From: Zychaea mexicana
Lineage: Eukaryota > Mucoromycota > Mucoromycetes > Mucorales > Lichtheimiaceae
NCBI RefSeq assembly: GCF_025766255.1
Contig: NW_026516827.1
Span: 19,158 to 83,157 of the forward strand
Length of the DNA stretch: 64,000 bases
Reading direction: 5' to 3'
A program made the translations under genes and the position numbers. The notes under the pieces were generated by a model. That model saw only the letters and a list, made by a program, of their open reading frames with translations. It did no database searches and was not told where the DNA came from. Below, piece by piece: positions 1 to 9,549 of this stretch. Every line of letters starts with the position of its first letter. Position 1 is the stretch's first letter.

Positions 1-753
1 CACACCTACAACGACGCCAAGCACGCTTCTACAGGGGTAACACCCTTTCACGCTGACTTGGGACGACAGGTGTCACTCGCTTTGACCACGGGATCTGCCT
101 CCTCCGATGTTGATTCAGCAGACGTTCTCGCTACACGTTTGGAGTCTATCCGTCTTCAAGTCACTGAGGCAATCAAGGAAGCAACGGATCACCAAGCCAA
201 GTATACCAATATGAAGCGACGTAATCTAGAATTCGATGTGGATGACGACGTATTAGTCAAGACGACCTACTTGAATCCTGATGTTTATTCCAACGCTCCC
301 ACCAGAAAGTTACTTCCACGGTGGGCGGGTCCTTACAAAATCCTTGAATGTATTGGATCCGTGGCATACAAGCTTGATTTGCTGGCTTCGATCAGGGCTC
401 ACAACGTTTTCCATGTGAGCGCCCTCAAAAAATATTTGGAACCTGACGATGTGGGACGCAAGCTAGAACGGCCACCACCAGTGATCACCAATGTTTCTGA
501 CGACGAAGACGAATGGGAAGTTGAAGCCATTCTCGACGAGCGCAAGCGACGAAACAAGCTACAATATTTGGTTAAGTGGAAAGGTTATCCCTTACACGAG
601 GCGACGTGGGAACCCGCCGAACACCTTTCCAATGCGCCCGAGGCTTTTCAAGACTTCAAACAATCCAAGGAAGCGACGCCATCAAAAGCTTCGGATACGA
701 ATTTACTTCCTCGACGCCGTAGTCGTCCACCCAAACACAGACGAAACAGGTAA
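1..753 (+). CDS. Ty3/gypsy chromovirus Pol, C-terminal part (integrase tail + chromodomain), 5'-truncated by window edge
   Basis: The frame is open from base 1 to the TAA at 751-753. It begins inside the integrase C-terminal region: the peptide YNDAKHASTGVTPFHADLG has the usual 'Y-N-x-x-x-H-x-S-T-G-x-T-P-F' pattern of gypsy integrases. A GPYKILE/AYKLDL stretch follows (the GPY/F module), and then a chromodomain starting near base 511 (EWEVEAILDERKRRNKLQYL, with the aromatic-rich VKWKGYP and ATWEPAEHL motifs). In this family the integrase inserts the cDNA and the chromodomain targets it to chromatin marks. A basic, Arg/Lys-rich tail closes the protein. It is followed by about 370 noncoding bases, a polypurine tract and an LTR. 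Gag, protease and RT lie outside the window. No internal stop is seen, so this end of the element looks recent. Confidence 0.9.
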   Translation, partial: HTYNDAKHASTGVTPFHADLGRQVSLALTTGSASSDVDSADVLATRLESIRLQVTEAIKEATDHQAKYTNMKRRNLEFDVDDDVLVKTTYLNPDVYSNAPTRKLLPRWAGPYKILECIGSVAYKLDLLASIRAHNVFHVSALKKYLEPDDVGRKLERPPPVITNVSDDEDEWEVEAILDERKRRNKLQYLVKWKGYPLHEATWEPAEHLSNAPEAFQDFKQSKEATPSKASDTNLLPRRRSRPPKHRRNR

Positions 754-1128
754 CTGTATGTGCAATGGGTTGTGGTATAATTTTTTTTATAGTTCCTCTG
801 GGTCTATTTCACCACGACGACCACCTTTTGAGATCTCTCGCGACGTTTTAATTTGCGGGGGGAGAACCCTAGACCGGGACGATTTCTATCCAGTCTACGC
901 ACAAAACGATCCGTCACTGCTGTAGAAGAGTTCCAGCATACGAACCCACTTGGACGCGCATAAGGACGGTGCATACTACTCGCAGATCGACGCACAGACA
1001 TTAACGAGCTACAAAGGACGGCGATTGAAACGACGCAAATCAAGAATTACTTTGGACGAGTCGACGGATCGACGGCGAGCACCTGACGTTTTACTTCGAG
1101 TTGACCTCTTGAAGTAGACGGGGGAGGA

Positions 1129-1402
1129 TGTAACGGTGCATACCGTTACGACGATATCCAACCTGCATGGTTGACGATCGACAACGCATGGTTCAGACGA
1201 TGGGATGACTTACGGTCAACCGCATGGTTGAATATAGAGTAATAGGCGTGGATATTCTAGATAGAAGTTATGATATAGATCAATACTTAGATGATAGCTA
1301 GCCCCCTATTACTCGACGTATATATAAAGATGGGATCCTGAGTTATATGAATCCCCATCGTTTTATCCTTTAATATATCTGAGTCTTGGAGACTGGATTA
1401 CA
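1129..1402 (+). repeat. 3' LTR of the chromovirus
   Basis: The repeat runs TG...CA directly after the polypurine tract. Its first 21 bases contain an 8-bp inverted repeat, GTAACGGT / ACCGTTAC around GCAT, which would fold as a hairpin. A TATA-like stretch (ATATATATAAAG, about 1318-1329) is the likely Pol II promoter of the element. The 3' edge at 1402 is chosen from the CA end and the abrupt change to AT-rich flank; it cannot be confirmed without the partner LTR. Confidence 0.75.
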
Positions 1403-1752
1403 TATTGTTAATTTGGTTTATTATATGAACTTGAAATAAATTTATGGTCCAGATTCCTAAAGAAATAAATAAAATGAAAAATGAAAAAGAACTATATTAA
1501 TAAAAATAATGAAAAATTTAATAAATTTAGAACTTTATTATTTCTTTTAAAATAAATATGTATCAATTATTTTAATACAGAATTTCAATTTTATCTAACT
1601 AAACATAAAAATAAAAAAAAATTGAATTTTATATTTAAAAATAAATAAGTAGCCTTTCAGATTTTAAAATCATCTATTTTTTTAGAAATAAAAAGAATAT
1701 AAATCATTACCATAGTTGCACTCAATGATTTCCTTCCTATTAACCATATTAA
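1403..1752. other. AT-rich spacer
   Basis: This is low-complexity A/T-rich DNA (A-runs, AAATAAA-type motifs) immediately outside the LTR. I see no ORF, RNA gene or repeat structure that can be supported. Confidence 0.5.
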
Positions 1753-2250
1753 TCTAAAAAAAACTTTTGCTATGAATTAAATATGTTCATTCAATCAGAA
1801 TTTGATCATTTTATAAAAAAAAATGTTATTGAAAAAATTAGAGAAAAAATTAATAAAAAAATAAAAGAATTATTTGAATTTGATCATTTTTTATATTTAA
1901 ATATTAATAGTAGTTTTTGTGTTCATAAATTCCAAAAAGGAAAACGGGCTGGACATTTCTATGCTAGAAAAATAAGAGCAAATATTTCTGAAGGTACTAA
2001 AAAAGATTATTTATGTACTAAACGTTCTAAAAATCAATTACTAAAAACAAGTAAACAAAAAATAAAGAAAAATAATATAAAAGGTTCATTTGAACTTCAA
2101 GAGGTTCAATAAAATATTAATATTTTGCAAGATGAACCTTTAAATAGAAATAATAATATAAAAAAAACAAAAACTAAAAAGAAAAAAATAGGTTTAAAGA
2201 TTGTTTTAGGAAATCCTTCTTTACTTTCATTTTCCAACATCCTACCATAA
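1753..2250 (+). pseudogene. Degenerate AT-rich ORF with a lysine-rich, Cys-containing motif
   Basis: The frame is open after the stop at 1750-1752. An ATG at 1783 gives 109 codons to the TAA at 2110, and the same frame continues for another 45 codons to the TAA at 2248, so one in-frame stop splits a longer ORF. The middle (CVHKFQKGKRAGHFYARKIR followed by YLCTKRSKN) resembles the short 'C..x-F-x-KGK-x-x-G-x-x-C-x-x-K...C' modules I associate with AT-rich repetitive genes of Rhizophagus-like fungi and large DNA viruses, but one expected Cys is Tyr and the last His/Cys is missing. No homology search was possible. Function is unknown, and it could also be chance coding in AT-rich DNA. Confidence 0.3.
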
Positions 2251-2508
2251 ATATAATTTATTATTATTAATCTTTTTTATTAGGTACTCTATCTTATTTT
2301 TATTTTAATATTAATTATAAATATAAAATAATACAATTATTTATTTCTTTAAAAAAATAGGATTTGGGCAAGTTAATATGGTTTTATTATGATTAGAAGA
2401 ATACGAAACTTCATAAACTTGCTCGGGATCTATATTTATGATCTAGCCCGCCTCACCTTATTCATTGATCCATACTATCTACCTATTCATGTTCCCGATT
2501 GTAAGTAT

Positions 2509-2641
2509 CTAGGCTGACACTGTTACACCTTCATCTTCATCGTCTACAGAGCTGTCGTCTTCGGTGTCACCGCGAAAATATTCTTGAATTGATGTTGCTC
2601 CAAAGCTCCATGATGAGTAATTAATAACAATGAAATAAATA
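2509..2641 (-). pseudogene. 3'-terminal exon fragment of an unidentified minus-strand gene
   Basis: Reading the minus strand, an acceptor-like TTAATATAG at 2642-2650 is followed by an open frame to TAG at 2509-2511. It ends in an acidic tail (SIQEYFRGDTEDDSS, then VDDEDEGVTVSA). The GC content is visibly higher than in the AT-rich DNA on both sides, which suggests once-coding sequence. I see no upstream exon in continuity, and I do not recognise the family. Confidence 0.3.
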
Positions 2642-2650
2642 CTATATTAA

Positions 2651-3248
2651 GGAAAGTGGTTGTTGTTGTTATTATGAACACGTAATGACCTTAGACACCC
2701 CCACCAAGTCATTACCTCTAAATATCATTGACAAGTTAGTTATCGTCCGTTGTCCTCAACTAAAGGAGGGATATGCTCATTACCATTCCACCTGGTTCAA
2801 TTAATAAATAAATTATGTTTTTGTTTTATATTTTTTTATTCATTATAAATAACAATTAAATGGAATTATTTTTTTTAAATGGTAAAAAATAAAATTAAAA
2901 TTAAAAATATAAACTAAAATAATATATAAATTGAATTTCATTTTATATAAAAAACTTTTATTAATCCTATTTATACAGTATATATCTATAAATAAATAAT
3001 ATATTTATTTAAAATATTAAATTATATACTTTCTATTAAATATAAAATAATCCTATATTTCAATATTCTTGATTATTCATCTATATACCAGATTGATTTT
3101 CTCCATTAATCATGTTGCTTTCAAACGAATAATAAAAGGGCGGCAGTAATGGTTGTGGTATCGAAAATATTGATGGATTACCTAATGATGATGATGATGG
3201 TAAAATAGTGGTAAGCGGTATTGTACCGTTAGATAGCAGCAACAGTTC
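2651..3248. other. AT-rich spacer
   Basis: Mostly AT-rich DNA. On the minus strand 3079-3248 the frame of the upstream exon stays open for about 57 more codons beyond its TGA at 3249, ending at a TAG. This may be read-through of a former coding region. Nothing else is supportable. Confidence 0.35.
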
Positions 3249-3675
3249 TCATAGTATTTGTGCGCCATTGACTTCGGTGAGTCTGTCATAGTTGCTGAAG
3301 CGACGGGCTCTAACCTGCATTTGCATCAAAATGAACTTTAATTAACCGTTCAACCACCGAGGAGAATTTATAAAAAGGATCAAATAATTACCGGCATTTC
3401 CTTGCTTTTAAGTTGTGCACTTAGTGTATCAACGTAAGGCTTCAATAACTTTTTGCACTTTACAAATATGCCTTTCAGGTATTTATGCCCATTGATAACT
3501 ACAAAATAATGCGGTTTAGTTAGGGAAAATCTCATATGGTCCCTTTTTTAGAAAAAAAACAGTGAAGCCTCCACCTCCTCCTTCTTTTTTGCGTACATCT
3601 AATGAGTGCTTTGTTCTCGATATCAAGCACAAGAGCCTTATCCTCAGGGCACACTCTGAGAGCATCGATGACGGC
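3249..3675 (-). pseudogene. Three consecutive exons of an unidentified minus-strand gene (probably a relic)
   Basis: Three minus-strand exons join in phase with GT-AG borders: 3597-3675 (starting AVIDALRVCPEDKALVLDIE), 3392-3498 (INGHKYLKGIFVKCKKLLK...) and 3249-3314 (VRARRFSNYDRLTEVNGAQIL, then TGA). The phase agreement over two introns (79+107+66 nt) is strong evidence that this was or is a real gene. No start exon can be placed, because upstream DNA is a CA microsatellite and then a SINE-like insertion. The family is not recognised. The broken coiled-coil exon at 4370-4660 on the same strand may be the 5' part of the same gene. Confidence 0.5.
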
Positions 3676-3719
3676 CTATACAAGGTAGGAAAAAACCATG
3701 CTTCAAAATGAGTGACACG

Positions 3720-3744
3720 CATACACACACACACACACACACAT
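3720..3744. repeat. (CA)n microsatellite
   Basis: A run of AC/CA dinucleotides lies just upstream of the minus-strand exon at 3597-3675. Confidence 0.8.
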
Positions 3745-3944
3745 ACACGAAATGCAACATAGTGGGGTTTACCCCTTAGTTGTATGTTTTTAGTAAAATT
3801 ATAAATATGTAAAAAATTATAAGTAATATAATTTTTAAATGTTTATAATAAGTGATGAAATTAATTTTTTTAAAAAAAAAAAAATTTCTCAAATCCTATA
3901 ATATTCTCAACCCTTAGGGTTGAACTTAACTATTATGTTTAAAA

Positions 3945-4129
3945 CACTCTAAGTGGCGCAACGGTAGTGAGCAAACCCTTCCTTCTAGGCTAGAACTTTA
4001 GTTCGACGCCCGGAGTGAATGAAATGAACGGAGCTTGACTAGAATAAAGAAATATCATAAATTTGTTATTTATAACAAGATTTATAGATATTAATTATTC
4101 TTCTAGTGTAGCTTTGCCAAAAAAAAAAT
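3945..4129 (+). mobile_element. tRNA-derived SINE-like element
   Basis: The first 73 bases (3945-4017) have tRNA length and layout. The 5' CACTCT and 3' GGAGTG ends can pair as an acceptor stem. A GTGGCGCAACGGTAG block matches an internal A box and is close to the D-arm of tRNA-Trp. AGTTCGACGCC matches a B box. The anticodon arm does not fold well, so a functional tRNA is unlikely. An AT-rich body follows, ending in a ten-A tail (about 4120-4129), as expected for a LINE-mobilised SINE. No clear target duplication is seen. Confidence 0.5.
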
Positions 4130-4179
4130 CCACACATACTAATAGATGGAAGATGGTACCGTGCGTGTTTGTGCAACTA

Positions 4180-4318
4180 TAGTGCCTGGAGTAATTCGGA
4201 AGCGCACCAGTCTTCCAATGTACTAAGTACAAGCCTCATTGAAAGCTTTTGCTCGGCGTGTCAGCCCAGATCTCCAGGGCCACCTCATTAATGTACTGCT
4301 CACACTACAAAACTTTTC
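4180..4318 (-). pseudogene. Minus-strand exon fragment, unidentified
   Basis: After an acceptor-like TTTTGTAG the minus strand reads CEQYINEVALEIWADTPSKSF, a coding-like peptide, before reaching TGA. A frame change at that point would continue as YIGRLVRFRITPGTIVAQ. It lies between the SINE-like insertion and the coiled-coil exon and is probably a broken part of the same former gene. Confidence 0.3.
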
Positions 4319-4369
4319 CAGTTAATTTCACTACTGAATAGTATTCAACAAAGGAGAAAAAAAACACAA

Positions 4370-4665
4370 ACCTCGGAATTTGTCTTCAATTTCATTCTTA
4401 ATTCTTTTCTTATTTCAGACATGACTCGCAGTCTTTGAGCTTTCAGCTTTAGCTCCATTCTTTTCACTTGCTTCTTTGTGGTTTTTTTTTCGGTCCGTTA
4501 TCTTTTTTATCTGTTGCAATTTTACTTTTTCCCTTTGTTGTTGGCTTTGTTTCTTTTCTTGCAGAATGGCCATTGCTAATTGTTCTATTGACAACGTGTT
4601 GTCGAATTGCATACACACACAGTGCGACGTTAAATCGAGTGCCAGATAAGTGCATGTTGCTCAAG
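4370..4665 (-). pseudogene. Frameshifted coiled-coil exon, unidentified protein
   Basis: The minus strand encodes FDNTLSIEQLAMAILQEKKQ, a Gln/Lys-rich heptad-like stretch, up to a run of nine A's (plus-strand T's at about 4482-4490). After the run the coding-like frame shifts: a continuation rich in Lys, Arg, Glu and Leu (VKRMELKLKAQRLRVMSEIR...) proceeds to a GT donor near 4372. A stop interrupts each frame on the wrong side of the run. This could be a slipped homopolymer in a dead gene or a sequencing error. The predicted product is a coiled coil of unknown function. Confidence 0.4.
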
Positions 4666-4699
4666 ATTATCTTTGTTTTATCTTAAGAGAAATGGACGA

Positions 4700-5106
4700 G
4701 TACATACCTGAATTCATTTTTTGGATTTGACAAAGTTGTTGTGCGAGGAGCCAGTTTGCATCAATAATGCGGGATTTCAATGTCGATGTAACATCCATAC
4801 CTTGGTTGATATGATAGCTTTAATGCGCTAGTTTGGAATATTGTATGCGCATCATGCACAAAAGTGATGATTGCTAAAGTGAAGATAAACAAAGTTAGAC
4901 GAAACAGCAACCGAAAAGCATTGAATCCTGGCATGCACTATGGCGGTTGAAGCTCCAGTTGAGATGTGTATATATCATGCCAATACACTGTGTCAATAGC
5001 ACATATGAAATGCAGCTATCAAATATATACTTCTCTGTTCTGATTGCTTTTGCACAAAGAACGAACAGAACGCTTGAAATGCGGATACGCCGTTAAATTA
5101 CTATAG
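4700..5106. other. Spacer without identifiable genes
   Basis: No ORF, RNA gene or repeat that can be supported. Confidence 0.4.
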
Positions 5107-6215
5107 GTGCATGGAAGTATAGATGAAGAACTTGCTATTGATAGTGACAAAAATAGTATATCGAGCACCGTCGCCTCCTCATCAGCGATGACGCAAGATA
5201 TCAGAAAAGGTACAATATCACCAGTGTGGTTTCTAAGGATCTGTAGTATCAAAACCTGTCATGATGACTGCTTACTGATGAGTGTCGAACTTATATATGA
5301 TGATATTTTATATTTTAGATGGTAGTGGTGGCGATACCATCGAGAAGCGAATTGACGAGAGTCATTGCAGACAGCGATGTTAGCACCAATGTAGTAGTGA
5401 TATCAGAGGTTCCTCAAGTGCGAAATCGTTTGGAAGAAAAAGAAATATGATGGGAGAAGGCGAGCAAGACGGCTCCTATAGTGGCTGGCTTGTAGTCTTG
5501 GGGACGCTCTTTTGCGTTCTTCAAAAATCAGTAGTTCTCTTAAGTAGGTACTATGCAATAAAGTATGCAAGCTAGATCTATAAATTATGTTTCAATATTA
5601 TTATCCCTACTGATTCATCCTTTCCTTTCTGTTATTTTGCACCGTTGAAAAATTGTAGTGTAGTGGAAAGTACTGGGTGTGCATTATTGTTGCATTTGTG
5701 AACATCAAATGTCTTCATACCACGTTAGATAAGAACTGATTTATGAATTGTATAGGCGTCATCATCGATGTACTCGAAAAGACGCAAACTCGATCAGACC
5801 AAATGTTTCTTACTCACGCTTCATCGCCAATCTGTCGTTCTGGAAGTAACGTTTGGCTTAAGAATCATGCTTTTGATAGCAGGCGCAACTTTCTGCGTTG
5901 GAATGGTCAGTGTAAGTCTTTTGGATGAGGTAAAAGTTAAAGTGACAAGAAAAACTTGGTTTCTTAAGCTACGAGCGAGAAGAGAGAGAGAGAGAGAAGC
6001 AGACTTTACAATTCCACAGATCTGGCAATTATATATGTCTGTTGGCTTATGCTCTGGTGTTACCTCTTTTGTTACTGGTTGAAGTAAGAAGTCTTGTATC
6101 AGCTATCCTTATCTTCAAATGATATATCCACAATGCATTGTAAAAGATCTTATCGAGTTGCATTGCAGTGGTTCAAATAAAGCGGGAAGGGCTTCCTGTG
6201 GGATTTATCTTTACA
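5107..6215 (+). pseudogene. Decayed monocarboxylate-type MFS transporter
   Basis: Several separated frames on the plus strand match the N-terminal half of fungal monocarboxylate-permease-like MFS proteins: an acidic/Ser-rich N-terminus (5107-5205), the signature around DGSYSGWLVVLGTLF (about 5467-5511) that corresponds to the family's D-G-G-Y-G-W-V-V-V start, a membrane segment IMLLIAGATFCVGM (about 5870), the conserved FTIPQIWQLYMSVGLCSG (about 6006-6057), and KREGLPVGFIFT (about 6179-6214). The frames differ between blocks, there are stops between them, and a (GA)n run sits inside the coding path near 5977-5997. The C-terminal half is missing. It is almost certainly dead. Confidence 0.7.
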
Positions 6216-6226
6216 GATACGTGGTG

Positions 6227-6465
6227 CGTTCCTGCATGCTGGGTAGGTTGGCGATACGTCGCATCACTTTAGTTTCGGAGTAAGGGTGGGCACCTTGTGA
6301 TATACAGAGGCATTGGTTTTGGGCTGTGTCGAGTGCTTTTAATTGCGTCTCAGTTTACGAGGTTATCGCGAGACCATATTCGAAGTTAGTTCGTTAAAAT
6401 TTGAGCGTATTACAGGCAGGCTTGATAAAGGTGTAATAAATCTGAGGGTTTAAATACCATGAAAT
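6227..6465 (-). mobile_element. LINE-type reverse transcriptase relic
   Basis: This block is visibly similar to 11508-11700 (shared GCATTGGTTTTG, GAGGTTATCGCGAGACCATA and TTAATACCATGAA-like strings, same orientation). On the minus strand the other copy encodes a post-RT region of a non-LTR retrotransposon. Here the frame is broken by several stops. It directly follows the transporter relic. Confidence 0.5.
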
Positions 6466-6468
6466 GCT

Positions 6469-6876
6469 ATGTATAAAGAGATGCTATATTCTAACGAATA
6501 CTTACTTATTACGACTACAGCAACAAAAAGCAACAATATCGGTTACTTATCAAATTGCCACACCTGCCAAGCCCCAGATTTCAACAAAAACCACGCTATC
6601 CGCTGGCTTCGCATGCACCGCCGTTTATATATCACAGAGTCCCAAAGCCCGGACCCACTGTCGTTTGTCTTGAATCAGTTACCCCACTCCCCGCCAAAGT
6701 CACTACACCGCATTAACCTACTTCGTTCACAATGGCTAGTTGTATGCAAAATCCTAGCCGAACTTGACGCTCACCAACACCCCGACTCCAAACTACACCA
6801 GTACTACGACGAGCAGCCTGGCAGCACACTACTGAAATGGATTGCTCCTCCCTTGCCGCAGGAATCTGGCTAAGTG
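6469..6876 (+). mobile_element. C-terminal end of a LINE-type ORF2 (fragment)
   Basis: An open frame of 134 codons ends at 6871-6873. It contains CHTCQAPDFNKNHAIRWLRM, a Cys/His knuckle-like stretch followed by HRRLYI, then FVLNQLPHSPP, and then WLVVCKILAELDAHQHPD. This layout is what I recall from the C-terminal ends of Mucorales non-LTR retrotransposon ORF2 proteins. The RT domain is absent, so it is a 5'-truncated copy, typical of LINE insertion. A search with this peptide would be decisive. Confidence 0.5.
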
Positions 6877-7205
6877 CCACTAACACCGTTCTCTTTTCTT
6901 ACTCTCCTTCTGCTTATTCTTCCACTCTATCTTCAGCAATCCATAGCATCATCTACCATCCCCACAACCTTTTTCCCTGTTTACGCACACAGGGTTTTTC
7001 ATCATCCCCTTTCTCCCCTGATCTGACTCGAGCGAAATTGCCACACAAAGCACAGCGTTCAAAGAGTCGTTAAATAAAACAATCAAATTTTAAACGTTAC
7101 TTATCAAACACCGCTATTGGTACATACCGCTTCTACTGTTCAGAAAAAGAATTAGTCAACGATACCTAAAAGCGTCCGCGCTATCCTAGATAAACTCGTA
7201 CTCAT
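6877..7205. other. Spacer, possibly 3' UTR of the LINE fragment
   Basis: C/T-rich DNA follows the LINE stop codon and an AAATAAAA-type motif occurs near 7072-7078. Otherwise no gene is visible. Confidence 0.35.
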
Positions 7206-7207
7206 TA

Positions 7208-7551
7208 CAGTGCCCGCTCGATAATTCGATCACTTTGGTCACAGCCATAAGTGATCGAATTATCGAAATATCGAGTTATGAAATTGGGACTCCGTTAAGA
7301 AAAGGAATATTCATTGGGAATACATGTTAACTCTGGACTCTGATGTATGATCCGACACTGATCGCTGGTTCAATTCCGCGTCACTAAGCATTTCTATTGG
7401 TTTATACTTGTCGATATGTCACAGCAAGCGATCGATGATCGAATTATCGATTTGTCGATATTTTACTGCTTACCAGCCTGGTCATTTGAGAAAGTGATCG
7501 AATTATCGAAAATATCGAGTTATCGAGTATCGAATTATCGAGCGGGCACTG
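7208..7551. mobile_element. MITE with terminal inverted repeats and TA target duplication (pogo/Tc1-mariner-like)
   Basis: The left end reads CAGTGCCCGCTCGATAATTC (7208 on). The right end is its reverse complement, ending GAGCGGGCACTG at 7551. Both ends are flanked by TA (7206-7207 and 7552-7553), the target duplication of Tc1/mariner/pogo elements. The inner ends repeat the motif ATCGAATTATCGA several times on both sides. There is no transposase ORF in the 344 bp, so it is non-autonomous. Confidence 0.85.
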
Positions 7552-7553
7552 TA

Positions 7554-7947
7554 CATACGGCATAAGCGATCCTGCATGCTCCGTCATTTCGCAGATACTA
7601 CCACGCACTTGTGGGTCTACTTTCATATCCTGTCACCATGCGCCGATACTGTAAGCACCACGCGTCGGCTTGGCGAGCAGTACTATACTTCTATTAAAAG
7701 AAATCATCTACAGTAGCCCCAGATTTTCTATAACCGAGATATATCTGTTCTCACTGACTTACATGACGATCCTAATCGCAAGTTTAAAGCCGTCATCCCC
7801 ACCAATTTCTCGAGCATTATCTTTTGTCCGCACGTTTATCACCTGTTCAAGTACCTTGGCTCACTACTATCTCATACCTCCTGTGCGAAGACTTGATGAA
7901 AGAACAACGAATTTTGACTCCTATAATGGTTGTTAATACTACAATAT

Positions 7948-7980
<33 letters not shown>

Positions 7981-9229
7981 ACTGCAATCGATCGTAAGCA
8001 TCATTTGTTGCAGGTGGACTGTATGCTCAACATGATGCACCTCATGAATACCGAAAAAGCGCATCTGTCACCTTTTTGGAGAGAATCTTGGTTGGTCGAG
8101 AGCGGATTTACATACTGGCCTGTACATTGACACGAATAACCGTCTAATCAAGTTGTCCAACAACATTCTTATGCAAAAGATTTCTTTGAGTGTTTTTTCT
8201 CTACTTTGAATAGGGAGAAAGGAGTGAAGGTGATTACGATCTCTGTGCATGTCTTTGCTATTGTACCACCTTAAAAAAATCATATTATCTCGATCCCCTC
8301 GCTCGCACTTTATATTATGTACCAGAGCCTGGAAAGGGCGTCTAATGGGAACGATATCTTCTTGGTTCCAAAAACAACCCTTTGGTGCGATCAAGTGCTG
8401 GAATTCTATACTTTTTGAATCACGACGTTACGACGATCCATGTACCATGAATATAAACATTATGGGCGCGGCTGATTGGATCTATGGCATCGGTTTCCGC
8501 TTTGCTTATATCTTAGTATCATACGAGTCCATGTTTGCCTCGTGAAATCCACAACGCTTGAGCATTAGAACTGCATTAAAGATAATGAGTACTGTAGAGC
8601 AACCACGAATCTTGAAAATTTTTATAGAACAATGAAACGGACGGCGTTGCATTCGTAAAATGTAATGGTCGATGTGGTATTACAAATGCCGGCGACAGAC
8701 CAGACAATATACCGTCAAACATGTATTTGAAGAAATAAACGATTAAGTTTCTCAATAATATAACAAAAGGGTTACTTTCTGCTCTCCTATTATTTTCATG
8801 TACTAATTCTACTACAGCATCACATTATCGTTTGGCCATGTCACTTGAAATATTTACGCGAGTGATGCATCTACCACTGGCCGCAACGGAGCCAAATGTT
8901 CCATATACGATTAATCGCAAACAAACGTGTATACGCGAATACCCCTTGTATCCATCGGACACTCCAACTGTTCATCAATTTTCATCACCAGTGGATGCGT
9001 TGTATTAGTCACGTCACTACAGTTGGGAAGCGACTTTGGCGTCTGATAACCATGACCTTTGCCTGGGTCCCCATAATTCTCGTAGGCCCATTCAGATGCC
9101 TGGTGGCTTTTAAGTTACTCAAATACACACACACGCGTACGTAACAGCAGAAAAGACGCGACGTATCTTTGGTTTTATACAGCGCAATGCTGCCTTTTTA
9201 TTTTAAAAAAATATGCTTTTTATTGAACT
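7554..9229. other. Spacer without confident genes; contains a (TAC)n microsatellite
   Basis: There is an ACT/TAC trinucleotide run at about 7946-7981. A 98-codon frame at 8249-8545 has no recognisable motif, and its minus-strand shadow is equally open. I find nothing else that can be supported. Confidence 0.4.
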
Positions 9230-9412
9230 ACGTACTGCTACTACTACATACTGCTGCTATTACCGCTGTTGCCACTGCTACTGTCGCTGCTGCTGCTGCT
9301 GCTGCCACTGCTACTGCTGCCACTGCTACCGCTACTGCCACTGATACTGTCACTGTTGCTGCTGCTGCTGCCGCCACTGCTGCTGCTGCTGCTGCTACGG
9401 GAAGTCCTGACT
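9230..9412. repeat. Imperfect trinucleotide (CTG/CTA/CCA-type) repeat tract
   Basis: About 180 bases of CTG, CTA and CCACTG units. All six frames stay open here only because the period is three: Ala/Thr-rich, Leu-rich and Ser-rich shadows overlap. None of these should be taken as protein. Confidence 0.8.
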
Positions 9413-9526
9413 GAGACGACAAACTTTTGGACGCGACCATCCCGGTTCATCGTTATGCTCGTCGACACTGTGCACGGGTACTTTTTTGCTTTCGAAAACT
9501 TGGTCACAATTTTCATGATTTAAAGA

Positions 9527-9549
9527 AAAGAGAGAGAGAGAGAGAGAGG
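9527..9549. repeat. (GA)n microsatellite
   Basis: A pure GA run. Confidence 0.8.

Larger units (their letters stand above)
1..1402 (+). mobile_element. 3' portion of a Ty3/gypsy LTR retrotransposon (chromovirus)
   Basis: The order is integrase/chromodomain coding end (1-753), untranslated spacer (754-1120), polypurine tract GGGGAGGA (1121-1128), then an LTR starting TGTAAC and ending TTACA. This is the canonical right end of an LTR element on the plus strand. The 5' LTR and the target-site duplication cannot be seen, because the left part is outside the window. Confidence 0.85.

Noticed and set aside
3905..3925. CCCTTAGGG as a telomere repeat
   Set aside because: A single short palindrome (CAACCCTTAGGGTTG), not a tandem telomeric array.
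7355..7375. tRNA B-box-like GGTTCAATTCC inside the MITE
   Set aside because: No matching A box or tRNA fold at the right distance; treated as chance.
9169..9523. Four overlapping open frames (Ala/Thr-, Leu- and Ser-rich) on both strands
   Set aside because: They arise from a trinucleotide repeat tract; every frame is open for that reason alone.
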